Both the position numbers and the translations under genes were made by a program. The notes under the pieces were generated by a model. That model had not been told where the DNA came from. It did not search any database and saw only the letters and a program-made list of their open reading frames with translations. DNA of 64,000 nucleotides from the NCBI GenBank assembly GCA_014529385.2, contig CM043966.1, positions 144,940,711-145,004,710 of the forward strand, given 5' to 3'. Within the stretch, counting starts at the first letter, position 1, and each line of letters opens with the position of its first letter. Positions 1 to 10,700 of the stretch are shown here, piece by piece. The stretch is from Adiantum capillus-veneris. Its lineage: Eukaryota > Streptophyta > Polypodiopsida > Polypodiales > Pteridaceae.

Positions 1-1461
1 GCAAACGAGTATGCACATTAAAAGTCAAAACATTGACTCAGACCTACACATGTCACATCTGGTACAGTGAAACAGAAACCTATGCCATAAAACACCTTTG
101 ATCCTCATCACTTGAGTGATGGAGGGTAGGTAAGATTAGTACGATAGGAGTGTTTCTGTTTTAGAGTTGAGTGATTAGCAAAGTTCTCTTTTCCCACTAA
201 TGTGCCTCCTGGAGGTATTCCTTTTGTTTCCTAGTGTGTACAGGAGCGTGTTGCTATTGATAGGATTTGGACCTTCATGGAACCTTCAAATCAAGCGCGA
301 CCATCAACACAAATAGGTGTTTCTTGTCCATTAGCATTGCCCTTATCTTTTTTGCATTTATGATTGTCTGCTTTGATTGTGATTGGTAGCATAATATTCA
401 GTGCATTGGCTTAGTATCAAACATTTAATTCAATGCAATCTTTTGTCATAATCACTTGTCTAGGTGTAAAAATCAAGCAGTCCGACTAAGCTAGTTATAC
501 CAAGCTAGGTATTAGAGATCTTCTCTTAATACCATGGGGAATGCCTTCCTAATAAGCAATGGTTACTTAGGTTCTTAATCCGATTTAGGCAGCATTGTAT
601 GAAATGTACTAGGGCTTTCTAGTGGGCTTAACCCTATTGACCTTTAGCTTAAGTATTATAAAGGGAGTTTACTAATGTGATGAGCCTGGGGAGGGTAACA
701 GTGTTATATGACCCCCCAAAGTTACAAAATTTAAATGCTGAAAATGAACAAGCAAAAAATCAAAGTGCCACAATGTAAAATTTTAAGCTGGAAGAGAAAT
801 CTCAGCTTGATTTGGTACTTCACTCACATGTATCGCCTATGGTACTAGAGCCCTAGAGGTTCCCAGTGTGGGCGCTTTTCCTTAAAAAGCAAAAAACCCA
901 AGGCATACAAAATAAGCACACACATCATAATTGAATCAATGTGAAAAGACCTTGGGGGGTCAAAGAAAAAGTAATCAGTCAGGCGATGATTTCATGAGAA
1001 ATTCCTTTTATGGTAGCTTAACTACAAAGTCTTCTAGGTATAGCCTCTAGTCAGCCCTCGAACATGAGTACTTGGCTCTCGCGATTAAACAACTTAATTG
1101 ACCACAGAAAATTAAGAAGCTTACCCATGGTATTAATATTCGATCTCTAGTGCTTTTCGACCGTCATATTAGCGGCCCCAGACTTGTTTAATTTTCTACC
1201 TTTACATCTGTTTATGCATTTGATTACATTGCAATTTAATGTTCATTGCTATCAAATTGTTTGAAATTCTTTGACCAATCAATTTGTCTACCTAAAACTG
1301 CATATGCTTTTTAAGAGAATGCAATTACTGTGCCAATGTTGTTTGATTTTGCAGTGACTGAAGAAGGCTAAGGACATTCATCTCAAATGCTCTTCCACCT
1401 CGACGACCCAGCTTCAACTCAATAGCTTCCGAGGACGGAATCTACATCAGGAAGGGGGGCA
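1..1461 (+). other. 3' internal remnant of an LTR element; no gene recognised
   Basis: I see no reading frame of note in this stretch. Its right end (1451-1461) is a purine run of the kind that primes plus-strand DNA synthesis in LTR retrotransposons, and it is followed at once by a TG that looks like the start of an LTR. I infer that the stretch is the decayed 3' internal part of a plus-strand element whose body lies to the left of the window. The rest is AT-rich and carries no motif I recognise. Confidence 0.4.
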
Positions 1462-1530
1462 TGTTAACCCTCACGGCTCACGGACACCCTATCACCTACG
1501 ATGGACGCGTATTATGTATTTGGTAGAGTC
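1462..1530 (+). repeat. Left piece of a gypsy-type LTR split by a copia insertion
   Basis: The LTR begins TGTTAACCC directly after the purine run GAAGGGGGGCA. It is cut after 69 bp by the copia element at 1531. The last five bases, GAGTC (1526-1530), recur at 7255-7259, just past the copia, which marks them as the target-site duplication. The LTR continues at 7255. That this is a gypsy LTR rather than another class is inferred from the purine tract style and the following pol gene. Confidence 0.6.
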
Positions 1531-1759
1531 TGTAGAGTGCGCAGGTGATGGAGAAGGTAGGAAAGAAGACTACGCACACACACCAACACAAATCGAGACA
1601 CACACACACAATCGTTACCCTGTAGCAGCCATTCAACGAGCTGCTCTTCTCTTCTTCTTCTTTGAACTATTATCCAAAGTATATTTACAACATAGTATAG
1701 TCAGTGTCCAGCCGCCCATAGCACAATAGGCATATTCTTTAACATCATATTCTTTAACA
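1531..1759 (-). repeat. 3' LTR of the 1531-7254 copia element
   Basis: 229 bp, TG...CA on either strand, identical by eye to 7026-7254. On the element's strand this is the downstream LTR. The stop codon of the polyprotein (TAA, 1754-1756) lies within its first bases, so the last sense codon and stop are supplied by the LTR. Confidence 0.95.
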
Positions 1760-4700
1760 CTCCCCCTCAAGCTCAGAGTGAGCTTGCATATGATGGATTC
1801 CCAATGCTTCACGAAAGTAGCAAAACTTCTCCTTTCCAAGAGCTTTTGTGAATATATCCGCAACTTGATCATTTGTCTTCACATACACCAAATCAATCTC
1901 ATTTGCCAAAACTTTTTCTCTAATGAAGTGATAATGTACCTCAATGTGTTTAGTGCGAGCATGGTAGACTGGATTCTTTGCCAACATGATGCTGCTAATA
2001 TTGTCACAATATATAATGACACTGTCAAGATAGTCAAAACCAAATTCTACCATAAGTACTCTCAACCATGACTCTTCACATGCTGCCAAAGCTGCTCCAC
2101 GATATTCAGCTTCTGTACTTGATAATGCTACAGTTGATTGCTTCTTGCTACTCCAACTTATCATACCATTGCCAATGGAAAATGCATAACCACTTGTAGA
2201 TCTTCTATCCATAAAATCTCCTGCCCAATCTGCATCTGTGTAACCATAAAGACAAAGCTTCCCATTCTTTTCATAAAACATTCCATAACTGACAGTGGCT
2301 TTCACATATCTCATAATCCGTCTCACTGCATCAAGATGACTTTTACATGGATTTTGCATGAATTGACTCACAACACCCACTGCATAACTCAAATCTGGCC
2401 TTGTTATTGTCAAGTAAATAAGGCTTCCAACCATCTTGCGATACATAGTGACATCCTCAATGTAATGTCCATCATCAAACAACTTCACATTTTGATCAAG
2501 AGGTGTATCAACCGGTTTGCATGCTGTCATTCCATACTTCTCAAGCATATCCAATGCATATTGTCTTTGTATCATCCAAATTCCTGATAAAGTATTGACA
2601 ATTTCAATTCCCAAGAAATATCTCAACTCACCAAGGTCCTTCATGTTGAATTCTCTCAACAAACTCTTCTTGACATGCAAAATTTGCTCAGCATGATTTC
2701 CAGTGAGAATCAAGTCATCAACATAGATAACAATAACGACGATCTCTCCATCAACATGCTTCAAAAATAATGAGTGATCAGCAGTAGATTGTTTAAATCC
2801 AATCTTCTTCAAGAATCTGGTTATCTTTTCACACCAAGCTCTAGATGCTTGCTTCAAACCATACAATGCTTTCTTCAACTTACACACATAATATGGAAAC
2901 TCTGGATGTTGATAACCCTCTGGCTGTATCATATAAACTTCTTCTTCCAAGTCACCATTCAAGAATGCATTATCCACATCCATTTGCCGTAACTTCCAAC
3001 CGAACATACTTGCCATTGCTATCACCAATCTGACTGTTGTCATCTTTGCAACTGGACTAAATGTCTCATCATAATCAAGACCTTTTGTTTGTGCATAACC
3101 TTTAGCAACAAGCCTCGCTTTGTATCTTTCCACACTACCATCTGACTTGCACTTGACTTTGTATACCCATTTTGAACCAATTGCTTTCTTTCCACTTGGC
3201 AAGCGAACCAAATCCCAAGTGTCATTCTTCACAAGAGCATCCATCTCATCATCCATAGCTGACTCCCATTCTGATTTTCCAATTGCCTCTTGAAAACATG
3301 TAGGCTCTTTATGTTGCACACGTGAAACCATGTATGCATAATGTGTACGCATGTAACCGTTGTATGTCAATCTATCAACTGGATAACGTACCCTCTCTGA
3401 TCTTCTCAACTGTGGTGCACTCTTCTCTTCAACTCTTGCATATGGGGGTACATATTTCTCAATATGCTTACTACCAGGTGTCCTCAAATGTGGTAAATCA
3501 TGCTCTTCATCGAGGCTTTCATCTCCAGAACTCTCTTCAACCACTTTCTTCTTGCCTTTCTCGTCTTGCTTCTTATCTCGCAAACGACCACTCCATGGGT
3601 TGACACTTCCTGTACTCTCCTCCGCCATATGTGGTCCTGAAATAGTTCTTGTTGATGGTCCTGGCTTATCAACAACATGACGCACATTCTCTTGCTCTTC
3701 ATACTCATCTTCTATCATCACTGGCTTTGGTTTATACCATGGTTCATGCTCACAAAATCTGACATCTCTACTGACATAAACTTGTCTTGTCGTAGGATCA
3801 TAGCACTTGTAACCTTTCTTTTCAACTGGGTAGCCCAAGAATATACACTTCACTGCCTTTGGCTCCATCTTCTTTCTTGCTTCATTTGGTACATGAACAT
3901 AGCAAACACATCCAAAAACTTTCATGTAGGAAACTGTTGGCTTGATCCCATAAAGTCTCTCATAAGGTGAAATTTCATGAATGGCAGCTGTTGGTGTTCG
4001 ATTCATAATGTGTACTGCTGTATGAACTGCTTCAGCCCAATATGTTAATGGCATATTCATCTCATTCATCATGGCTCTTGCAATCTCTGCTATGACTCTA
4101 TTCTTTCTCTCAGCAACTCCATTTTGTTGTGGTGTGTATCTGCAAGTAATCTGTCTTCTTATGCCTTGTTCACGTAAGTAATCATCAAAACTGTGTGACA
4201 TGTACTCTCCCCCTCCATCTGTACGTAGGCATTTAATTTGACAACCATTCTCTTTCTCAACCATAACTTTGAACTCCAAAAATACCTCAAATGCCTCTGA
4301 CTTTGCCTTTAGAAAGTAAACCCATGTCATTCTGCTGTAATCATCCGTAAATGTGATAAAATATCGACAACCATTTGGTGTAGCATGATCACAAGGTCCC
4401 CAAATATCTGAATGAACAATTTCCAAAGGACTCTGGCTAATTCTCCCCCTCTTTGGAAATGGTAAACGAGATTGCTTTCCAAATTGACAAGCTTCACAAA
4501 CATGATCAAAATTCAATCTGCCAAACTTTGGTAATCCACGTACAATTTGATTTGATTGCATATGCTTTAATCTTCTAAAATTGACATGACCGATTCTCTT
4601 ATGCCATAAATTTGCCCAATCATCTTGAGTGGCTGATTTGTTTGCATACATACCACTGTGTAAACATGGATCTCCAGCTTCCAATGAGAACAAGCGGCCT

Positions 4701-6121
4701 TTCTTTCTTCCACGTGCCAATATCTTGCCTGGTTTGCCGTTGTGAAACTCCTCTATGAAGCAGCCATAACGATTAAAACGGACTTGCAACCCTTGATCTG
4801 TCATCTGTCCAACTGATGCTAAATTCTTTGTGATTGAAGGCACATATAGAACATCTCCCAATGTGTTGTATGTCCCGTCTTTTTCTAGCAATGGAACTGA
4901 ACCAACATGTGTAATCCGATGCATAGTATCATCACCTGTAGCGACAAACTCATCCTCTTCTAACTTCTCTTTTCTGTCAAACCATTCACCATGATATGTC
5001 ATATGATTTGTGGCACCACTATCTAAATACCAATCATCTGTATGATGTGGCTCCACCATGCTTCCAACAACATGCTCCATAGGAAATAAATGTCCACTCG
5101 ACCTATTGTCATATATATTTTGATCATGAGGATTGTATCCAGCAAAGTTTCCTCCATGTCTGCCATAACCTCGGCCTCTTCCACCACGATCACGATTTTG
5201 ATTTAGCCTTGTGTAACATTCTCTTTCAAAGTGACCATAAATGCCACATCTGTTACAATATCCATCTCTTTGAGGATGTACAAATCGTCCACCTCCACGT
5301 CCACGAGTTCGGGCTCTCCCCCTGCCTCTTTGGCTATAATCATTGTAACTTTGACTTTGTTGGTTTTGCCATTGACCTCTTCCAACATTGTTTCCACGAC
5401 CATAGTTTCCTCTTCCACCTCTATTGTTTCCACGACCTCTAGAGTAAAAAACCTGATCTCTAGAATTGTTATTTGATGTAGAAGGACCTGACTTTCCTAA
5501 CTTCACCTCTTCTTGCAAACAAAGGTTTACTAACTCTTCAAAATCAGGCATGTGTCCTCGAACAGATATAGATGTATCCAATGACTTGTATTCCGGTCCC
5601 AAACCATTCAATGTCACTGAAACTAAGTCATCATCTGGAACTTCAACATTAATGCTCGCAAGATCTTCCTGTATTTGCTTTATCTCTGTCACATAATCTG
5701 ATATGGATCTATTTCCTCGCCATACACAATGTAACCTTTGCTTCAAGTGAACTTTTCGTGGTTCTGTATTGGAGCTGTTCATTCTTGCTAGTATCTCCCA
5801 TGCTTCCTTTGGAGATTGAGCCTTCTTCACATGTGGTATAAAGAAGTCACTAATGCATAGTGAAATCCAATGCATCACTTTCCTTGAATTCTCGATCCAC
5901 TTCTTGTAAGCTTCTACTCCTGCTTGCCATGTTTTATGTGCTTCAACATTCTCTCTATTTGGTTCCAAACCAACCTCTGGACACTCTTGTTCACCTGTAA
6001 CATAATCCCATAAACCTTTGCCCATGATAAAGTTCTCCATCCTGTAAGACCATATGCTGTAGTTCTCTCTGGTCAGCTTCTCTCCAACAATCTGTGTGAC
6101 TTGAGTTGAACTTTCTGCCAT
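1754..6121 (-). CDS. Copia gag-pol polyprotein, intact
   Basis: This single frame encodes all proteins needed for copia transposition. The frame is open from 6199, but the likely start is the Met at 6121, where the conserved gag begins (residue 27 of the open frame). In order, with residues counted from 6199: gag to about 360, an RG-rich segment about 250-310, a CCHC zinc knuckle near 318 (CNRCGIYGHFEREC), protease with DSGA near 390, integrase HHCC zinc site near 531, and integrase core with Asp in HSDIWGP, Asp in RTDGGGEY and Glu in QNGVAERKN. Reverse transcriptase follows with YVDD near 1157, then RNase H with TDADWAG near 1325 and a final TKHIEVHYHFIRE block. I see no stop, frameshift or missing catalytic residue. 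The length fits copia polyproteins. The acid/Lys-rich linker between integrase and RT is usual. Confidence 0.95.
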   Translation of the reverse strand: MAESSTQVTQIVGEKLTRENYSIWSYRMENFIMGKGLWDYVTGEQECPEVGLEPNRENVEAHKTWQAGVEAYKKWIENSRKVMHWISLCISDFFIPHVKKAQSPKEAWEILARMNSSNTEPRKVHLKQRLHCVWRGNRSISDYVTEIKQIQEDLASINVEVPDDDLVSVTLNGLGPEYKSLDTSISVRGHMPDFEELVNLCLQEEVKLGKSGPSTSNNNSRDQVFYSRGRGNNRGGRGNYGRGNNVGRGQWQNQQSQSYNDYSQRGRGRARTRGRGGGRFVHPQRDGYCNRCGIYGHFERECYTRLNQNRDRGGRGRGYGRHGGNFAGYNPHDQNIYDNRSSGHLFPMEHVVGSMVEPHHTDDWYLDSGATNHMTYHGEWFDRKEKLEEDEFVATGDDTMHRITHVGSVPLLEKDGTYNTLGDVLYVPSITKNLASVGQMTDQGLQVRFNRYGCFIEEFHNGKPGKILARGRKKGRLFSLEAGDPCLHSGMYANKSATQDDWANLWHKRIGHVNFRRLKHMQSNQIVRGLPKFGRLNFDHVCEACQFGKQSRLPFPKRGRISQSPLEIVHSDIWGPCDHATPNGCRYFITFTDDYSRMTWVYFLKAKSEAFEVFLEFKVMVEKENGCQIKCLRTDGGGEYMSHSFDDYLREQGIRRQITCRYTPQQNGVAERKNRVIAEIARAMMNEMNMPLTYWAEAVHTAVHIMNRTPTAAIHEISPYERLYGIKPTVSYMKVFGCVCYVHVPNEARKKMEPKAVKCIFLGYPVEKKGYKCYDPTTRQVYVSRDVRFCEHEPWYKPKPVMIEDEYEEQENVRHVVDKPGPSTRTISGPHMAEESTGSVNPWSGRLRDKKQDEKGKKKVVEESSGDESLDEEHDLPHLRTPGSKHIEKYVPPYARVEEKSAPQLRRSERVRYPVDRLTYNGYMRTHYAYMVSRVQHKEPTCFQEAIGKSEWESAMDDEMDALVKNDTWDLVRLPSGKKAIGSKWVYKVKCKSDGSVERYKARLVAKGYAQTKGLDYDETFSPVAKMTTVRLVIAMASMFGWKLRQMDVDNAFLNGDLEEEVYMIQPEGYQHPEFPYYVCKLKKALYGLKQASRAWCEKITRFLKKIGFKQSTADHSLFLKHVDGEIVVIVIYVDDLILTGNHAEQILHVKKSLLREFNMKDLGELRYFLGIEIVNTLSGIWMIQRQYALDMLEKYGMTACKPVDTPLDQNVKLFDDGHYIEDVTMYRKMVGSLIYLTITRPDLSYAVGVVSQFMQNPCKSHLDAVRRIMRYVKATVSYGMFYEKNGKLCLYGYTDADWAGDFMDRRSTSGYAFSIGNGMISWSSKKQSTVALSSTEAEYRGAALAACEESWLRVLMVEFGFDYLDSVIIYCDNISSIMLAKNPVYHARTKHIEVHYHFIREKVLANEIDLVYVKTNDQVADIFTKALGKEKFCYFREALGIHHMQAHSELEGEC
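1760..1770 (-). other. Polypurine tract of the 1531-7254 copia
   Basis: On the minus strand this reads TTGAGGGGGAG and abuts the 3' LTR, the standard position for the plus-strand primer. It is translated as the last residues of the polyprotein. Confidence 0.9.
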
Positions 6122-7008
6122 CTTCACTCTCTCAATTTCTTTCAAAGGATTTTGACAAAATTTCGGCAGAGTTTCGTTTGTATTTGGACAATATCTCAAG
6201 TGACAATCTCAACCAAAGTACTCATAAACACTGACATAAAATCTCTCACTGCCAAGGGAAAATCCACTGACTCACTTTGCCACAGACTGACTCAGTACTA
6301 TGCATAAATACTCTAAAACAATGTCCACATGGACCTGTATGCAAATGCAATCCATACGCTGTCCTGTACCACATATCCATACATCCACCTTCTTCCCATA
6401 GTCGTAAATGACGTATGAGGTCTTTCGCGGGGCCAGTCGGGGGTTCGCTCCAGTACCTAATCCACCTTGCCAAGGTACCAAAGCTCCCAAGGCAAGGCTT
6501 CAAAAAACCTCACTCGACCCTCACAAAGGCTGCAGTTTTCCAAAATACATTGACCGCATATCCATACATAACCACAAAGTACTCAATCTGACAATATAAC
6601 CGCCTCAACTTCTTCCCACAACCTTTCTTACATAGGCGGCTGTCCATAACGGACCCACAACAACCAAACATAATCTTCGATAACACAATGTCATGATGCA
6701 AAAGCTCTATGTCGCTCTCCAAAACCTGTGTAAATGCTGAATTCTTCACCTGTAACCTGTAAATCTACTGCCGAGTGCAAAACTCGACATCTCCTATGCT
6801 TGTGTGAACTGGCTATTTGCTGCAGAAAATTGCAGATTTTGGCAAATCTGAGTATGCCAATGCGTCCGGAACGCCCAAAAACATAAAGATAGACTCCTGG
6901 ATCACTGTATTCCGAGTTCGGGTGAGGGAGTTATGACCAAAAAACCTCTCTTTTTTGCTGTTTTCCGGAGCTGCGGAAACCTGTGTATTGACTGTAGCTC
7001 CTCAAACT
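6122..7008 (-). other. 5' untranslated leader of the copia element
   Basis: About 890 bp lie between the primer-binding site and the gag start. No long frame is present on the element's strand. This should be the transcribed leader, where packaging signals are expected, but I see no specific motif that proves one. Confidence 0.7.
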
Positions 7009-7022
7009 GAGCTCTGATACCA
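7009..7022 (-). other. Primer-binding site, initiator tRNA-Met type
   Basis: Minus-strand reading TGGTATCAGAGCTC matches the complement of the 3' end of plant initiator tRNA-Met and sits three bases inside the 5' LTR. It sets the orientation of the element. Confidence 0.95.
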
Positions 7023-7025
7023 CTT

Positions 7026-7254
7026 TGTAGAGTGCGCAGGTGATGGAGAAGGTAGGAAAGAAGACTACGCACACACACCAACACAAATCGAGACACACAC
7101 ACACAATCGTTACCCTGTAGCAGCCATTCAACGAGCTGCTCTTCTCTTCTTCTTCTTTGAACTATTATCCAAAGTATATTTACAACATAGTATAGTCAGT
7201 GTCCAGCCGCCCATAGCACAATAGGCATATTCTTTAACATCATATTCTTTAACA
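7026..7254 (-). repeat. 5' LTR of the 1531-7254 copia element
   Basis: 229 bp, matches 1531-1759 at every position I compared. On the element's strand it is the upstream LTR and should hold the promoter. It is followed on the plus strand by the target duplication GAGTC (7255-7259). Confidence 0.95.
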
Positions 7255-7484
7255 GAGTCAGGTACCGGGCTTGTCGGTCCAATAGGGAAAGATAGAGTGA
7301 TCGCCAATGAGAGGCGCACTTTAACTTGGACATTCAAGGGATTAGTTGGTTAAGCATGGGCGCCCAAGTGTGAATGGGGTGAGCTCCTATAAAAGCCAAC
7401 TAAACCTAATTTTTACTCATTCTCTCATTTGTGCAATTGAAGAGTGCTCTTGCTCCATCTCCATCTTCTTCTTCTTCACCTCCT

Positions 7485-7516
<32 letters not shown>

Positions 7517-7770
7517 GGAGAGTGTGTGTGCGATCGAGCATTACGAAGGCACGACGGCGGCGAAGCGGTTGAGCGCGGCACGACTGCAGCTTCTTCTTCA
7601 TCGCGGCGAGGAATCCACCACGAAGGCGAGCGTAGAGCGGTGAGTGACACACCCTTTGTTTTCTTGAGCTTGCTAGTTTAGTCTTGTTGTGTGCTTGGAG
7701 CCGTTTGTGGCTCGCATACGGTGTATCGGCAAGTCCCTTGCTTCGACAGTGCGGCAAGGAGCGCACAATG
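7255..7770 (+). repeat. Right piece of the LTR split by copia, running into gypsy pol
   Basis: This continues the LTR begun at 1462. It carries a clear TATA box at 7388-7395 and a TG/AG dinucleotide run near 7483-7525. A compact GC-rich segment with near-mirror words (gagccgtttgtggctc near 7697) suggests the R region with a polyadenylation hairpin. The right border is uncertain and is set where pol homology begins. No primer-binding site, gag or protease follows, so the junction with pol is abnormal. Confidence 0.5.
7388..7395 (+). promoter_or_regulatory. TATA box in the split LTR
   Basis: TATAAAAG lies within the LTR piece, upstream of the dinucleotide run and about 300 bp upstream of the gypsy pol frame. 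It would be the element's own Pol II promoter. Function is inferred from motif and place. Confidence 0.55.
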
Positions 7771-10700
7771 TCAAACAGGAGCTGATACAAGGTATGTTGT
7801 CTTCCGACTTGACTAGTCATGAGAAGGGTGAGTACCTACATATGATACAACAATTTCCCCATTTATTCATCACTTCTTATGAGGAAATTAGAGGCTTTAA
7901 GGGAGAGAAAATCCACATTCCAATCAAGGAAAGAGCTCAGCATGTACGCCAAAAGCTAAGGATAATGGGACAGGTACAAATTAATGCTTTAAAGGAAGAG
8001 GTAGACAAGCTTCTTGAAGCAGGTTTCATATGTCCTGTGAGCACTGCAGAATGGGTGAGTCCTGTTGTTGTCACACCCAAGAAGGATGGAAAGTGGAGGA
8101 TATGTGTTGATTTTAAGCCTCTAAACGCAGCCATGAAGAGGGATCCATACCCTCTTCCTTTCATAGATGATATACTTGATTCTATTGCAGGGCATGAGAG
8201 GTATAGCGTATGTGACGGATTCTCTGGATATTTTCAGCTCACCTTGGCTTTGGAAGATCGAAAGAAGACCACATTTATCACTCCATGGGGATGCTTTTGT
8301 TATTGTGTGCTTCCTTTTGGTCTTATGAATGGCTGTGCGTGGTATCAAAAGCGCGTCAACAAGGTGTTCTCTCCCTTTCTTGGCAAGTTTGTGAAGGATC
8401 TTATTGATGACTTTTGTGTTTATAGCTCTAGAAAGGATCATTGTGCAAAGCTTGGGATGGCATTGAAGCAATATGATGAAAGTGGAGGTCAACTCAACCC
8501 AAAGAAATGTCATCTTGCTCAACCAAGAGTGAAGTTTTTGGGGCATATGATCTCAGAGAATGGGATTGAAGCGGATCCTGACAAAGTGAAGGCTTTGGTG
8601 CTCCTCCCATCACCTAAAGATACAAAGCAACTTTCTACTTTTATTCAAAAGGTGAAGTATATGGCAAGGTTCATTCCTTTGTCCTCTCAACTTCTTTATC
8701 CTCTACAACAAGTAGCAAGGTTGGATCCTCTACGATGGACAAATGAATGTGAAGAGGTTTTTCAAGGTATCAAAGAGGTTCTTGGTTCTCTTTCTGCTAT
8801 GCAAGCTCCTAATTGGGATAAGGAGTTTTATGTGAATCCATCAGTAGGTGAGGATGCTATTGGAGCTATGCTTCTTCAACGAGGTAACAATTCCCACTAC
8901 ATGAAGCCTATCTATTGTGCTAGCAGGGTGAAGCTAGAGGTGGAGAGAGGCTATACTAAGGTGAATCTCATTATGGTGAGTGTGATTTATGCATGTAGAA
9001 GGTTTAGGCACTACCTTCTCCCTAAACCATTCACATTCCTCACTAGCTACACTCTTCTACCTCAATTGGTGAATAGCCCTACTTTGTCAAAGAGGCTCAT
9101 GAAGTGGATTGTGGAGCTACAGGAATTCCAATTCTCTTTTCTTGTTGAGGAGAGTACAAGGGCTACATTGGCTGATTTGCTTACCTATAAGGAAAGCCAT
9201 CTTCTTCTTAAGGAGGATGCAGTGAAGAAGCAACACATGGAAGCTCCTGACATAGACAATGCCTATCTATTGTTTTTTGATGGCTCTTACAGGAAAGCGC
9301 ATGGTGAAGCTTCAGGAGGTGTGGTAGTTTATGATCCTCAAGGTGCTTTTGTAACTAAAAGGAGTTTGAAGCTTACAACACAAAGCAACAATGAAGCTGA
9401 GTATGCTACTTTGGAGAAAGGTCTCAACCTTTGCCTTGAGCTTGGCATCCGTCGTGTGAGGGTAAGAGGTGATGCTCTTTTGGTGGTGAAGCAAGTACTT
9501 GGGGTGTGGCAAAGTAAGAATCCAAGGCTGAAAAATATGTGTTTTCAAGTGAAGAATCTGCTTAAGCATTTTGAAGCTTGGAGTTTAAGGCATGTGGACA
9601 GGTCTCAAAATGAAGAAGCACATGGTGCAGCGCAAGCTTCAATTGGGCAATTGTATGTGATAAGGGCTGATTCTCCTCTTTATTTGGGAAGGGAAGCTTT
9701 AGAGAGGGAGGAAGATTTTCTACAAACAGGTATGCTTCCATCAGAGTTGGAAAAGCCAAAAAAGTACGCCTTCCTACGTCGTGCCAAAAGGTATGTGCTA
9801 CTTGGTGATGCCTTGTATATGAAGGGGGCTGACCTTGTGATAAGAAAAGTGCCTTGGAAAGAGAAAATTTACAAAATTTTAGAGGAGAATCATGAGGGTT
9901 CTTGTGGTGGTCACTTTGCTGCAAAGATCACTTTGCATAAAGTCTTGCAGGAGGGTTATGTGTGGCCAAGTGTTCAACGTGATGTTCATCATTGGTGCAA
10001 GTCTTGTAAAGAGTGTCAAAGCATGGCAAATAGGGTTCTCAAATCGGAAATTAGAGGCACCATTGTGGCTTATGATGTGTTTGAGAAGTGGGGTATTGAT
10101 GCAATAGGTCCTCTACCTATGACAGCTAGAGGCAAATGTTACATACTTACTGCTCTTGACTATCTATCCAGGTGGGCCGAAGCCAAAGTTGTCAAGCACA
10201 TCACGAGTAAAGATGTTTCCTTATTTATATATGAAGATATTTGCTGCAAATTTGGCATGCCATTGGAGTTACTTTCTGACAAGGGTCCAGGTTTCAGGGG
10301 AGAGTTGGTGGATTATCTATGTGAAAAGCTTCATGTGCATCGTAGGTTTACTACTCCATATTATCCCCAATGCAATGGAATGAATGAAAGTTTTAATGGA
10401 GAGCTCATAAAGATGCTTACAAAGATGACAAGAAACAATGTGAAGACTTGGGATTTAGAGCTACCTTGTGCTGTATGGGCTTATAGGACTGCCATCAAAT
10501 CAGGTACTGGTTTTTCTCCCTTCCATCTAGTTTTTGGCAAAGAGGCTTTACTTCGTATTGAGGTGGAGATACCATCCTTGAAGATGATGCTAAAGCTTGA
10601 AGAAGAGCCCAAGGATGCATTCAAGGAAAGAATTTTATATTTGCAATGTGTACAACTGGATAGGGTGTTAGATTTTGAGCATTATGAGCAGGTCATGAAG

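Larger units (their letters stand above)
1531..7254 (-). mobile_element. Complete, apparently young Ty1/copia LTR retrotransposon
   Basis: This 5,724-bp element is on the minus strand. Its two 229-bp LTRs (1531-1759 and 7026-7254) begin TG and end CA and show no difference when I compare them base by base. It is flanked by the 5-bp duplication GAGTC (1526-1530 and 7255-7259). A primer-binding site for initiator tRNA-Met lies inside the right LTR and a polypurine tract inside the left LTR. One uninterrupted frame encodes gag and pol. Identical LTRs, an open frame and an intact duplication together indicate a recent insertion that may still be autonomous; actual activity cannot be judged from sequence. 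The element lies inside an older LTR. Confidence 0.96.

Noticed and set aside
1778-5696. Plus-strand frames opposite the copia polyprotein
   Set aside because: They are shadows of the minus-strand gene, with no homology of their own.
7417-7820. Frames within the LTR around the TG/AG run
   Set aside because: They lie in LTR promoter and leader sequence and include dinucleotide repeats.
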